A stretch of 62,122 nucleotides of DNA from CAADGL01 sp964643885 (lineage in GTDB: Bacteria > Planctomycetota > Phycisphaerae > UBA1845 > Fen-1342): NCBI GenBank assembly GCA_964643885.1, contig CAZXUI010000019.1, positions 1-62,122 on the forward strand. Direction: 5' to 3'. Positions 24,779 to 33,359 of this stretch are shown here, in pieces (the first letter of the stretch is position 1; each line of letters opens with the position of its first letter). A program made the position numbers and the translations under genes. Under the pieces are notes generated by a model that saw only the letters and a program-made list of their open reading frames with translations, was not told where the DNA came from and ran no database searches.

Positions 24779-27283
24779 ATGCTGACTGTCTTGCTGCGCC
24801 CGTTCCACCGGCTGATCCCCTGCGCCGCCGCGGCCCTGCTGGCCGTCCCGGCCGTCGCCACCACCCCGGCCGACTCGCCCGACGGCGACCCGACCCTCAT
24901 CCAGCACATCCTGCCGGCCGAGCTGCTCGACATCGACGGCATGCGCCCGCCGACGCCGCGCGGCCTGACCTTCTCGCTGATCGACGCCGGCGTCGACCCC
25001 GAGGGCGACACGCCCACCCAGGTCGTCTTCACGCCGGACGGCACACGCTTCCTCGTCGCCCATCGCGACACGCAGAACGTAATCGTCTACGACGCCGCCA
25101 CCCGCGCCCACGTCGACACGTTCAACGTCTCCGGCGCGCCGCAGTCGCTCGCCGTCACGGCCGACTACGCCGTCACCGCCAATCTCTGGGAAGACACCGC
25201 CTCGATCATCACGCTCGCCACGGGCCAGGAGCGGATCGTCCCCGTCGGCGATCAGCCCGGCATCGCCCGCGTCACGCCCGACGGCACCAAGGCCGTCATC
25301 GCCAACCTGCGCGACGGCGACATCTCCGTGATCGACCTGGCCAGCGCCACCGAGCTGCGCCGCATCGACGGCGCCGGCTTCACCGCCTCGCTCTCCTTCG
25401 CCCCCGAGCCCGGCGTCGTCACCTTCGACTTCGGCACGCTCGAGGTCGCCGACAACAGCACGGCCGTCAACGCCGACTACTTCAACGCCCGCATCAACGT
25501 GATCGATCTCAATTCCGGCAGCGTCACGGCCGTCCCCTGCGCGAACAACCCGCGCGGCCTGGCGATCGTCCCCGGCGGAAACACGGCCGTCATCACGCAC
25601 TACATCAACATCCGCACCATCACGCTGCTGGACATCCCCAGCCGCACGATCAGCGGCACGATCTTGACGCCCGAGGACCTCTGGGGCCCCGTCGCCGTCA
25701 ACCCGACCGGCACGCAGGCCGTCGTCGCCATTCAGAACGCCTGCCGCGTCGTCGATCTGGTCAACGGCACCTTCAGCGGCAGCCTCAACACTGCCTCGGT
25801 CAACCAGCTCTACACGTCGGCCGACGGCGACTACGCCCTCTGCGTCGGCTTCCGCGGCAGCCTGATCAGCTTCGCCTCGCAGACCGTCGTCAAGGAGCTC
25901 AACAACATCGTCTCGACCGCCATCGGCGCACACTCGCCCACCGACCCGCGCGGCGTATTGATCGCCACCACCTTCGGCGAGGACATGCTCGTCGTGAACA
26001 CCAACGGCGCGGCCGGCTTCCTCGAGGGCCGTCAGCTCTCCGGCCCCGATCCCGAGGCCGACAAGACCCGCATGCTCGCCCTCTCGCCCGATGGCACAAA
26101 GGCCGTCACGACCAACATCCTCAGCGACACCGCCTCGATCATCGATCTGGCCAGCGGCACCGTCGACGCCGTCGTCGACGTCGGCGACCGCCCGGCCGAG
26201 GTCGCCTTCGGGCCGGATGGCGGCAAGGCTGTCGTCTGCAACCTCGATTCGGCATTCACGTCGATCATCGACATCGCCACCGGCAACGTCACCAACGTGA
26301 ACATCTCGCGCCGCCAGAGCGAGGTCGAAATCTCGCCCGACGGCCAGTATGCCTACATCGCGGTCGTCGCCGACGGCGACGGCGTCTGGCGCGTCGATCT
26401 CGACACCGCCACCGTCGCCGGCCCGAAACTCACCACCGGAAACATGGGCAGCGTCGGCTACCTCTACAGCCAGACCAGCGGCGTGACGCTCAGCCACGAC
26501 GGGGCCACGCTCGTCACCTGCAACAGCTTCGACGACACCCTCACGTTCATTAACACCGCCACCTGGTCCGTCTCGCAGACGCTCTTCGTCGGCGATTTCC
26601 CCGTCCGGGCGACCTTCTCCGCCGACGACTCCACGCTCTACGTCTCCTGCCGCGACGACGACACCGTCCGCGTGCTCACCTTCGCCGGCAATTGGTCCGT
26701 CACCAGCACGATCAACGTCGGCGACCAGCCGCTGGACACGGTGCTCTCGCCCGACCAGACCAGGCTCTACGTGATGAACTACGCATCCGAGTCGGTCGGC
26801 GTCGTCAACCTGCCGGGCACGACGCAGAGCGCCACGGTCCCGCTGCCCGACAACCCGGCTACCGGACTGCGAATCTCGCCCGACGGCAGCGAGGTCTACG
26901 TCGCTACCGGCACATGGACCGCCAGCCTCGGACCCGGCCCGGCCGTCTCGCTGACCCTCAACGGCCAGCTCTCCGCCATCGACACGGCCACGAACACGAT
27001 CTCGCGCCAGGTGACGACGAATCAGCCGCCGGCCATGCTGGCCCTCAGCGGCGACGGCGCCACGGCCGCCATCGCCGCGCCGTTCTTCGATCTGCTGGTC
27101 GTCTCGCAGGTCGGCGGAACCTGCCCGGGCGACCTCGACGGCGACGGCGACGTCGACTTCCAGGACCTCGTCACCCTGCTCGCTGCTTACGGCAGCGGCC
27201 CGGGCGGCGACATCGACGGCGACGGCGACACGGACTTTAACGACCTGGTCGCCTTGCTGGCCGTGTACGGAACGTCGTGCTGA
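24779..27283 (+). CDS. Secreted YVTN-type beta-propeller protein with dockerin-like tail
   Basis: 834-residue exported protein. A signal peptide covers residues 1-29 (LIPCAAAALLAVPAVA). The bulk is a surface-layer-like propeller of YVTN/40-residue repeats: FTPDGTRFLVAHRDTQNVIV, VTPDGTKAVIANLRDGDISV, LSPDGTKAVTTNILSDTASI, FSADDSTLYVSCRDDDTVRV and others, probably two propellers. The tail has two EF-hands (CPGDLDGDGDVDFQDL, then GDIDGDGDTDFNDL) and ends YGTSC. The start at 24779 follows GGAGGG by 7 nt. Such repeats are found in archaeal and planctomycete cell-surface proteins; the partner or substrate is not known. Confidence 0.88.
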   Translation: MLTVLLRPFHRLIPCAAAALLAVPAVATTPADSPDGDPTLIQHILPAELLDIDGMRPPTPRGLTFSLIDAGVDPEGDTPTQVVFTPDGTRFLVAHRDTQNVIVYDAATRAHVDTFNVSGAPQSLAVTADYAVTANLWEDTASIITLATGQERIVPVGDQPGIARVTPDGTKAVIANLRDGDISVIDLASATELRRIDGAGFTASLSFAPEPGVVTFDFGTLEVADNSTAVNADYFNARINVIDLNSGSVTAVPCANNPRGLAIVPGGNTAVITHYINIRTITLLDIPSRTISGTILTPEDLWGPVAVNPTGTQAVVAIQNACRVVDLVNGTFSGSLNTASVNQLYTSADGDYALCVGFRGSLISFASQTVVKELNNIVSTAIGAHSPTDPRGVLIATTFGEDMLVVNTNGAAGFLEGRQLSGPDPEADKTRMLALSPDGTKAVTTNILSDTASIIDLASGTVDAVVDVGDRPAEVAFGPDGGKAVVCNLDSAFTSIIDIATGNVTNVNISRRQSEVEISPDGQYAYIAVVADGDGVWRVDLDTATVAGPKLTTGNMGSVGYLYSQTSGVTLSHDGATLVTCNSFDDTLTFINTATWSVSQTLFVGDFPVRATFSADDSTLYVSCRDDDTVRVLTFAGNWSVTSTINVGDQPLDTVLSPDQTRLYVMNYASESVGVVNLPGTTQSATVPLPDNPATGLRISPDGSEVYVATGTWTASLGPGPAVSLTLNGQLSAIDTATNTISRQVTTNQPPAMLALSGDGATAAIAAPFFDLLVVSQVGGTCPGDLDGDGDVDFQDLVTLLAAYGSGPGGDIDGDGDTDFNDLVALLAVYGTSC

Positions 27284-27671
27284 CAGTGTCGTGGCGACAG
27301 TGGGGCCGTTGGTGCGAGAATGGGGGACCGGCCTCTGGCCGGTCACTGGGCGACAGGTCTCCGGCCTGTCGCGCTTTTGCCCGACAGGGCAAACGGCGGT
27401 AGCCGGTGGCTTCAGCCCGCAGGGTGCGTTCCTTGACGCACCGATGATGACAAACGATCCCTGGTGCGAGAATCCTTTCTCGCACCGATTGGTGAAGCGG
27501 GACTCTGTGCCCGCCATGAACTGGGTGACGCACGCGTCTGCATCCGCCACTCGCTGGGTGGTACGGGCGTCCCGCCCGTACGCGTGCTCAGAACAAGCAC
27601 CGAACGGTCGTCCAATGAACCGGCCTCTCGGCCGTTCGAATTGACGAAACCACTGTCTGGAGGGCTTCACA
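27284..27671. repeat. Mosaic of different palindromic elements
   Basis: No gene. In order: GACCGGCC-TCT-GGCCGGTC (27326-27344); GCGACAGG/CCTGTCGC around TCTCCGG (27350-27372); GCCCGACAGGGC; a GCCGGTGGCTTCAGCCC module (about 27400); GGTGCGT/ACGCACC (about 27423-27442); GGTGCGAGAA/TTCTCGCACC around TCCT (27463-27486); and TACGGGCG-TCC-CGCCCGTA (27562-27580). Each module has relatives elsewhere in the window. GGAGG near 27660 is the ribosome-binding site of the next gene. Confidence 0.85.
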
Positions 27672-29309
27672 ATGACACGCAGATCGATCCACCTCGCCGT
27701 GATCCTGATCCTCGCCCCGGCCGCGCTCGCTACCGACGCCCGGCGAATCACCATCGCCGACGCCGGCGACCTCGTCCCCGCCCGGCTCACAACCAGCAGC
27801 ATCTCCATCGACGACCCGCCCGCGCCGCGCGGCGTCATCCCCCAGATGCCCGGCTTCCCCACCCTCATGGGCCGCCACCCCAACTTCGCCCCCACCCGCG
27901 GCGTCGTCTTCGCCGACCTCGACGGCGACACCGACCTCGAGCTCATCGCCAGCAGCACCGACGCCCGCCTCTACGCCTGGCACCACGACGGCACGCCCGT
28001 CGCCGGCTTCCCCGTCGCCACCACCGGCTTCGGCCAGTACGCACCCAGCGTCGGCGACCTCGACGACGACGGCGACCCGGAGATCGTCCTGCACACCCGC
28101 GGCCTGACCAGCGGCGGCCGGCTCTACGCCTTCTCTCACACCGGCGCCGTCCTGCCCGGCTTCCCCAAAAGCTTCACCAACAACAACGTCGAGGCCAGCC
28201 CCACGCTTTACGACCTCGACGGCGACGGCCAGCTCGAAATCCTCTCGCACGAGCGGGACTATCCGCTCGGCTTCCTGCACGTGATCGAGCACGACGGCAC
28301 GGAGTGGGGCGGCAACTGGCCGGTGCAGATCGACCACGTGCCCACCGCCAGCGCCGCGGTCGGAGACGTCGACAACGACGGCCAGGTCGAAATCTTCACC
28401 ATGTCCTACACCACGATGTACCTGCTGCGCACCGACGGCACCCTCCTGCCCGGCTGGCCGCGCGGCATCGCCGGTGCGAACTTCAGCTATCAGTCCGCCG
28501 CCCTGGCCGACCTGGACGGCGATGGCGACCTCGAGCTCATCGTCGGCGCCCACCAAAGCGCCGCCGGCTGCTACGTCTTCCACCACGACGGCACGCCCGC
28601 CGCCGGCTGGCCCAGGCTGCTGGGCACCTGGACCTACTGCCCGCCGACCGTCACCGACCTCGAGGGCGACGGCGTTCTTGAGATTCTAGACGGCCGGGCC
28701 GGCTTCGTCTCCGGACCCAGCGACTGCTTCTGGGCCTGGACCCCCACCGGCCAGGTCAAGCCCGGCTTCCCCTACAGCTCCGCCCACGGCGGCGGCTCCG
28801 AAGGCCCGCTCACCACGGCCGATATCGACGGCGACGGCCTGCACGAGATCTTCGCCGACCACAACATCACCATCGACGGCCTGGGCTTCCTCTTCGGCGT
28901 CGACGCGGCCGGCCAGGACCTGCCCGGCTTCCCGCTTCGCCCGCGCGGCTTTACGTACCTGAACAGTGCCACGATCGCCGACGTGGACAACGACGGGGAT
29001 TACGAGCTGGGCGTGCTCTCGTCGCACGACGCGGGCGTCGACGTGAATCTCTACGATCTGCCGGACAGCTACAGCGTCACTGGCCGCGAGTGGCCGATCT
29101 ACCACGCCCGCCGCACGCGCGGCGGCCTGTATGATCCCGCGACGCCCTGCCCGGGCGACCTCGACGGCGACGGCGACGTCGATTTCGACGACCTCGTCAC
29201 GCTGCTGGGCGCCTATGGAACCAGCGCCGACGGCGACGTGGACGGCGACGGCGACACGGATTTCGACGACCTTGTCGCCCTGCTCGGCGCGTACGGAACA
29301 TCGTGCTGA
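27672..29309 (+). CDS. Secreted FG-GAP-repeat protein with dockerin-like tail
   Basis: 545-residue exported protein. The signal peptide is MTRRSIHLAVILILAPAALA. A propeller of FG-GAP/VCBS repeats alternates calcium-binding loops (DLDGDTDLELIASS, DLDDDGDPEIVLH, DLDGDGDLELIVGA, DVDNDGDYELGVLSS) with blades of the form HHDGTPVAGFPV. The double EF-hand tail starts CPGDLDGDGDVDFDDLVTLL and ends YGTSC. The ATG at 27672 has a GGAGG about 9 nt upstream. It has the same architecture as 22902-24524 but is not a close copy. Function unknown; probably cell surface or secreted. Confidence 0.88.
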   Translation: MTRRSIHLAVILILAPAALATDARRITIADAGDLVPARLTTSSISIDDPPAPRGVIPQMPGFPTLMGRHPNFAPTRGVVFADLDGDTDLELIASSTDARLYAWHHDGTPVAGFPVATTGFGQYAPSVGDLDDDGDPEIVLHTRGLTSGGRLYAFSHTGAVLPGFPKSFTNNNVEASPTLYDLDGDGQLEILSHERDYPLGFLHVIEHDGTEWGGNWPVQIDHVPTASAAVGDVDNDGQVEIFTMSYTTMYLLRTDGTLLPGWPRGIAGANFSYQSAALADLDGDGDLELIVGAHQSAAGCYVFHHDGTPAAGWPRLLGTWTYCPPTVTDLEGDGVLEILDGRAGFVSGPSDCFWAWTPTGQVKPGFPYSSAHGGGSEGPLTTADIDGDGLHEIFADHNITIDGLGFLFGVDAAGQDLPGFPLRPRGFTYLNSATIADVDNDGDYELGVLSSHDAGVDVNLYDLPDSYSVTGREWPIYHARRTRGGLYDPATPCPGDLDGDGDVDFDDLVTLLGAYGTSADGDVDGDGDTDFDDLVALLGAYGTSC

Positions 29310-29568
29310 CCGTGTTGTGCCGACGGTGGGGCCGCTGCTCAGAGAGTGGGGGACCGGTCTCTGACCGGTTGACCTGCTCCCCAAATCTTGATCCAGTCTC
29401 AATGAGAGTCTCTACTGCCTGCCCGTCGCGTGCCATTCTGGACGCGCCGATGCCAGTTGACTCGCGTTGCACCGTAAGGTGTAGCGGGGCGGGCAGCTAC
29501 GCCCACTTCGACCCTTACGCGCTCTTGCGGCGTGCGGCCATCCCACGGCCACCATGCCTCCCCGGAGC
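29310..29568. repeat. Spacer with one GACCGGTC element
   Basis: GGGGGACCGGTC with a second arm lies at 29348-29370, about 40 bp after the stop codon at 29309. The rest is unremarkable convergent spacer. Confidence 0.75.
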
Positions 29569-30060
29569 TCACGGCGTGCGCAAGTCGATGACTACGTCAT
29601 TGAGGTCACGTACTTCACCCCACGTCAGACCCGCCTTCGGTGCCACCGAAAACTCGATCCCGTTGGATGCAGCCGCTGTGCCCAGCGCGTCAGGCTTGCT
29701 GACTTTGACGCTCGCGCGGATCGGATCACGGCTGCCCATTGGCACGACTCGAATCGCAGCCAGCGAGGCGTCATTCCCCTCGCCGCACGAGACCAAGCTG
29801 TACCCCACGGCCCGCACACCGTCGGAGGAATCGGCGAATCCCGTGATCGGCTCGGAGTTCAGGACATGACCAATCGGCTGCCCGTCCAGCCGGCAGGGAA
29901 TTACCAATCGCTCGCCCGACTGCCGCTGAGCCCGGTAGTCCACGAGCGGCACTTCCTGCATCGGTGTATCCTGAGACTGCGACAGAACCGTCGAAGCACC
30001 GGCCAGCGAGAGCAGTGTCACCGTACCGGCCATGATCGTACGCATGCTGTGCCGGTACAT
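29569..30060 (-). CDS. Small exported protein of unknown function
   Basis: 163-residue protein with a signal peptide (IMAGTVTLLSLAGASTVLSQ, cleaved near residue 25). The mature part is beta-rich with two cysteines (LVIPCRLDG and SLVSCGEGN) that may form one disulfide. GGAGG lies about 7 nt before the ATG at 30060. The gene is 36 bp downstream of an interrupted Cys-rich secreted gene on the same strand, probably as an operon, which resembles the Cys-rich gene plus partner at 18920-20173 in layout only; the partners themselves are not similar. No known domain is recognised. Confidence 0.6.
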   Translation of the reverse strand: MYRHSMRTIMAGTVTLLSLAGASTVLSQSQDTPMQEVPLVDYRAQRQSGERLVIPCRLDGQPIGHVLNSEPITGFADSSDGVRAVGYSLVSCGEGNDASLAAIRVVPMGSRDPIRASVKVSKPDALGTAAASNGIEFSVAPKAGLTWGEVRDLNDVVIDLRTP

Positions 30061-30096
30061 TATTTCCTCCATTTTCCCGGAAGCAGAAACAGCGCG

Positions 30097-30447
30097 TCAA
30101 CCGGAGATCAAAACGCACAAGTCAGAGCACTCGTCGACATCGGACCAGTAGTTCCCGAGGCATGGCCGAAACGACAAGCAGCAACCCCAACCACAGGTCC
30201 ATACGATATATCGAGAATCGGCGGCCACCTGTATACACGCAGACTCGCCACAGCCAAAGTAAATACAGACTTCCACCTGCCCGTTTACCGGATCGCCAAT
30301 CGTTATGCGCGGATTGTCCTGCGCGCAAGGGCCGGTCGCACCCGGCGGAAGGCCGCAGTCGCCGGTCGCCATGACTACGCGGCCCGCGGCGAATGCCCCC
30401 GAGCAGACTTAAAGCCAGACCGCAGTGAGCACAACACGATTGAGCAT
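30097..30447 (-). pseudogene. Cys-rich secreted protein gene interrupted by an in-frame TAA
   Basis: AGGAGA precedes an ATG at 30447 that opens a typical signal peptide, MLNRVVLTAVWL, which meets TAA at 30409-30411. The same frame then continues without a break (VCSGAFAAGRVVMATGDC) through the rest of a signal peptide and a mature domain with 11 cysteines (VCIYFGCGESACIQV, TCGWGCCLSFRPC) to the stop at 30097. Restoring one base at the TAA gives a 116-residue exported Cys-rich protein. It is either a recent nonsense mutation or an assembly error. Initiation at an internal ATG at 30372 would lose the signal peptide. Confidence 0.6.
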
Positions 30448-30675
30448 GGGTATCTCCTGTGTTCTGTGCCCTTTCAGTTACCGACGCGCACCCGATTCAA
30501 GTGGCGCCCGCGGGTGCTCTAGCTCTCAAAAGGCTCTCACATGGTATCCGTAGCGCGGCTTATACCCCCCGGCGGAGAAATGCAACCCCGTCAACTCAGT
30601 TTCGCGATAGTTCGTGAGCCAGTAGAGTGCGTGCCTTGACGCACCAATGATGTATGACAATCGCCGCTCGGAGAA

Positions 30676-31149
30676 TGGGGGACCGGTCTCCGACCGGCCA
30701 AATGGGGGGACCGGTCTCCGACCGGTCAAATGGGGGGACCGGTCTCCGACCGGNNNNNNNNNNNNNNNNNNNNNNNNNNNNNNNNNNNNNNNNNNNNNNN
30801 NNNNNNNNNNNNNNNNNNNNNNNNNNNNNNNNNNNNNNNNNNNNNNNNNNNNNACCGGTCTCCGACCGGTCAAATGGGGGGACCGGTCTCCGACCGGTCA
30901 AATGGGGGACCGGTCTCCGACCGGTCAAATGGGGGACCGGTCTCCGACCGGTCAAATGGGGGGACCGGTCTCCGACCAGTTAAATGGGGGGACCGGTCTC
31001 CGACCAGTTAAATGGGGGGACCGGTCTCCGACCGGTCAAATGGGGGGACCGGTCTCCGACCGGTCAAATGGGGGGACCGGTCTCCGACCGCTCAAATGGG
31101 GGGACCGGTCTCCGACCAGTTAAATGGGGGGATCGGTCTCCGACCGGTC
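30676..31149 (+). repeat. Tandem array of 27-28-bp palindromic units
   Basis: Fourteen visible copies (three before the gap, eleven after) of a unit made of a run of five or six G, ACCGGTCTCCGACCGGTC and AAAT. All copies point the same way. Variants change mainly the second arm (GACCAGTT in three copies, GACCGCTC in one). The 100-N gap at 30754-30853 lies inside the array, so true copy number is unknown. The same unit occurs singly at 24562, 27326 and 29348 and, inverted, at 58010-58140 and 61722-62122. There are no spacers, so it is not CRISPR. Confidence 0.92.
30754..30853. other. Scaffold gap (100 N) inside the tandem array
   Basis: Exactly 100 N; the repeat array on both sides explains the assembly break. 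Confidence 0.98.
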
Positions 31150-31232
31150 GCACGGGCGCCCTGCCGACGGCTGTTCGCGCCGGCAGGGCCCTCCGGTGTT
31201 CATCTACGATGGCGATCGACCCGCCCCCGGCC

Positions 31233-32537
31233 TCAGCACGTCGTACCGTACGCGTTCAGCAGCGCGACCAAGTCGTTGAAGTCCGTGTCGCCGTCGCCGT
31301 CGATGTCGCCGTCGTCCGTCGACCCGTACGCATTCAGCAACTGCACCAGGTCGTTGAAATCCACGTCGCCGTCCCCGTCGAGGTCTTCGGGGCAATCGAC
31401 CTTCGGCGGCGGCGGGAACTGAATCTGCCCGCGGATCTCACCGCCTCCGAAGTTCACCGTGTGGATGTTCACGTAGGTCATTCCGTCGAGAATGCCCGAT
31501 TCCTGCGCCGCCGCATACGACCACGTCCCCAGCTTCGGCGAGCCCGCCGGCAGCGGATGCAGCACCCCCGCCGGCGTGCCCGGAGGCGCAAAGCCGTGAA
31601 TGTGCGCCGCCGTCTCCGCCGAACTCAGCCCGGCGAAGCGAATGTCATAGCTGAGCACGTCCGCCGCCCGATCGATCGCGAACAGCCCCGTGCCCGCCGC
31701 ACCCGGCGACGGAACCGGCGGCGTCTCCTGCATCGCGTCGATCGGCGCGACGATCGGCGTGATCTGGCCGCGAATCTCGCCGCCGCCGAAGTTCTGCGTG
31801 TGAATGTTCACGTACGTCAGCCCGTCCAGAATCCCCGCCTCGTCGACCTCGTTGTAGTTCCACGTCCCGACCTTCGGGCTGCCCGCCGGAAGCGGGTGCA
31901 GCACGCCCGCCGGCGCCGTGTGCGTCGCGAAACCGTGAATGTGCGCCGCCGTCTCCGCGCTCCCCAGCCCGCCATACGAAATGTAGTAGCTCAGCGCGTT
32001 CGCATCCGTGTCGATCATGAACAGGCCGAAGCCGCGGCCGGCCGAGCCGTTCGGCGGCGTCTCTTGCGCTCCGTCGAGCTGGCAGACGAGGTCCACGATC
32101 TGCCCGCGGATCTCACCGCCCCCGAAGTTCGACGTGTGAATGTTCACGTAGGTCAACCCGCCGAGAATGTCCGCTTCGTCCACCTCGTTGTAATTCCAAA
32201 CGCCCGTCTTCGGATTCCCCGATGGCAGCGGGTGCAGCACGCCCGCCGGAGTCCCCGGCGGCGCGAAACCGTGGATGTGGGCGGCCGTCTCCGCCGACGA
32301 CAGTCCCGTGAAAACGATGCGGTAGGTGACCGTGTTCGCCGTCGTGTCGATCTCAAACACCCCACAACCGAACGCGTTCGTCGCGACCGGCGGCGTTTCC
32401 TGGCTCCCCGTCAGCAGCGTCACCATGCGAACGACGCCCGACCCCTCGGCCGTCAACACGCCGCCCAGCAGCACTCCCGCGAGCGCTGCGCCAACACCCA
32501 GCCGGCCGGTGATGCGATGATTCAGCTTCAGATGCAT
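31233..32537 (-). CDS. Secreted protein with three CHRD domains and dockerin-like tail
   Basis: 434-residue exported protein. The signal peptide is about residues 12-32. Three CHRD (chordin) domains of about 115 residues follow, each with the conserved SAETAAHIHGFA, PAGVLHPLP and TYVNIHTxNFGGGEIRGQI pattern; metal-binding histidines of the HIHG motif are present in all three. The double EF-hand tail begins CPEDLDGDGDVDFNDLVQLL and ends YGTTC. CHRD proteins of bacteria are extracellular and often spore- or surface-associated; the exact role is unknown. The third domain has a slightly different linker (YAAAQESGILDG). Confidence 0.92.
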   Translation of the reverse strand: MHLKLNHRITGRLGVGAALAGVLLGGVLTAEGSGVVRMVTLLTGSQETPPVATNAFGCGVFEIDTTANTVTYRIVFTGLSSAETAAHIHGFAPPGTPAGVLHPLPSGNPKTGVWNYNEVDEADILGGLTYVNIHTSNFGGGEIRGQIVDLVCQLDGAQETPPNGSAGRGFGLFMIDTDANALSYYISYGGLGSAETAAHIHGFATHTAPAGVLHPLPAGSPKVGTWNYNEVDEAGILDGLTYVNIHTQNFGGGEIRGQITPIVAPIDAMQETPPVPSPGAAGTGLFAIDRAADVLSYDIRFAGLSSAETAAHIHGFAPPGTPAGVLHPLPAGSPKLGTWSYAAAQESGILDGMTYVNIHTVNFGGGEIRGQIQFPPPPKVDCPEDLDGDGDVDFNDLVQLLNAYGSTDDGDIDGDGDTDFNDLVALLNAYGTTC

Positions 32538-33162
32538 TCTGAGTCCCTCCTGCGTGGTTTTATAAGACGTTTCCGTGACTTCGACAGTGTGGCCCGACGC
32601 GAAGCGCGACGCTCCGCATGATAGATATGTTCCCGCGTCCGCCCGGCCGTGCAGCCCGCCGGATTATCGATAACCCGTTTTAGACAAGAGAGTTACAAAA
32701 ACGCAAACCGCCCCCGCTACGGACCGGGCGTTTCCGCGGCCGCAACGCTCAGCACCGCCGCAACACAGCACGCCGCGACCACGATCCAGATTCCACGGAC
32801 CGGCGCCGCCATACCCACCCCTCCGGCCCCGACTCGTCATTACCGAGAACTCCGGCCCCGAGTCGTCATCACCGAGAACTCTGGACCCGAGTCGCCATCA
32901 CCGAGCTAACCGGCCCCGAAGGGGCGGCGGATTGTAGCCACAGGTGCAGCGAGCCCGGCGACAGCCGGGCGAGCGGAACCCGTGGATCCCGGCGCCCCAG
33001 ATTCTCTAGTCTGCCCCGAAGGGGCAGCGGAGCCGCCCGCCAAGACACATTCTTCCGCGAAACCACGCCCGCCCCCCAAGATGTGGGAAGCCCCGGCCGC
33101 GTCAGACGTTTCAGGCCGGCACCCCTCGGACCTCGCCACCTCTCCGCCGCCGCGCCAGCACG
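32538..33162. repeat. Long intergenic region with a 29-bp triple direct repeat
   Basis: No gene seen over 620 bp. Three imperfect copies with an exact 29-bp period (32823, 32852, 32881) share the core CCCGAGTCGTCATCACCGAG. They are followed by two CCCCGAAGGGGC hairpins (about 32913-32930 and 33015-33032) of a dispersed type. Promoters for the CHRD gene should lie near 32560-32640 but are not distinct. Confidence 0.65.
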
Positions 33163-33234
33163 TCAACACTTCGTCTCGAACACCGCCAGCAGCGCAACGA
33201 TATCCGCAGAATCCGTATCACAATCCCATCGCCC
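33163..33234 (-). pseudogene. Remnant of a dockerin-like tail
   Basis: A short minus-strand frame ends CDTDSADIVALLAVFETKC, which has the shape of the second half of the EF-hand tails in this window (acidic loop, DIVALLAVF helix, final Cys). No gene body precedes it in frame, so it looks like the leftover 3' end of a deleted or frameshifted exported gene. Confidence 0.35.
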
Positions 33235-33359
33235 GCTCCTTCCTGCGCGCCGCGCATCCAGCCCTTCCTGCGGAACTGGCCGGAAGCCGGGCAACACGAC
33301 CGGTTTTGTGGTCACATCGAGCGCGGATGGAGCCCGGAGGCAGTCGGCTCCGAGATCCA

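Noticed and set aside
30409..30411. Selenocysteine or other recoding at the internal stop of the Cys-rich gene
   Set aside because: The codon is TAA, not TGA, and no recoding element is seen.
30676..31149. All three plus frames are open across the tandem array, giving a repetitive peptide
   Set aside because: The unit length (27-28 bp) merely lacks stop codons; all frames are equally open, there is no start or ribosome-binding site, and the same unit occurs singly in non-coding spacers.
30676..31149. CRISPR array
   Set aside because: Repeats abut directly with only four-base A/T links and G runs; no unique spacers and no cas genes.
32823..32909. CRISPR-like repeats of 29 bp
   Set aside because: The copies follow each other without spacers and only three exist.
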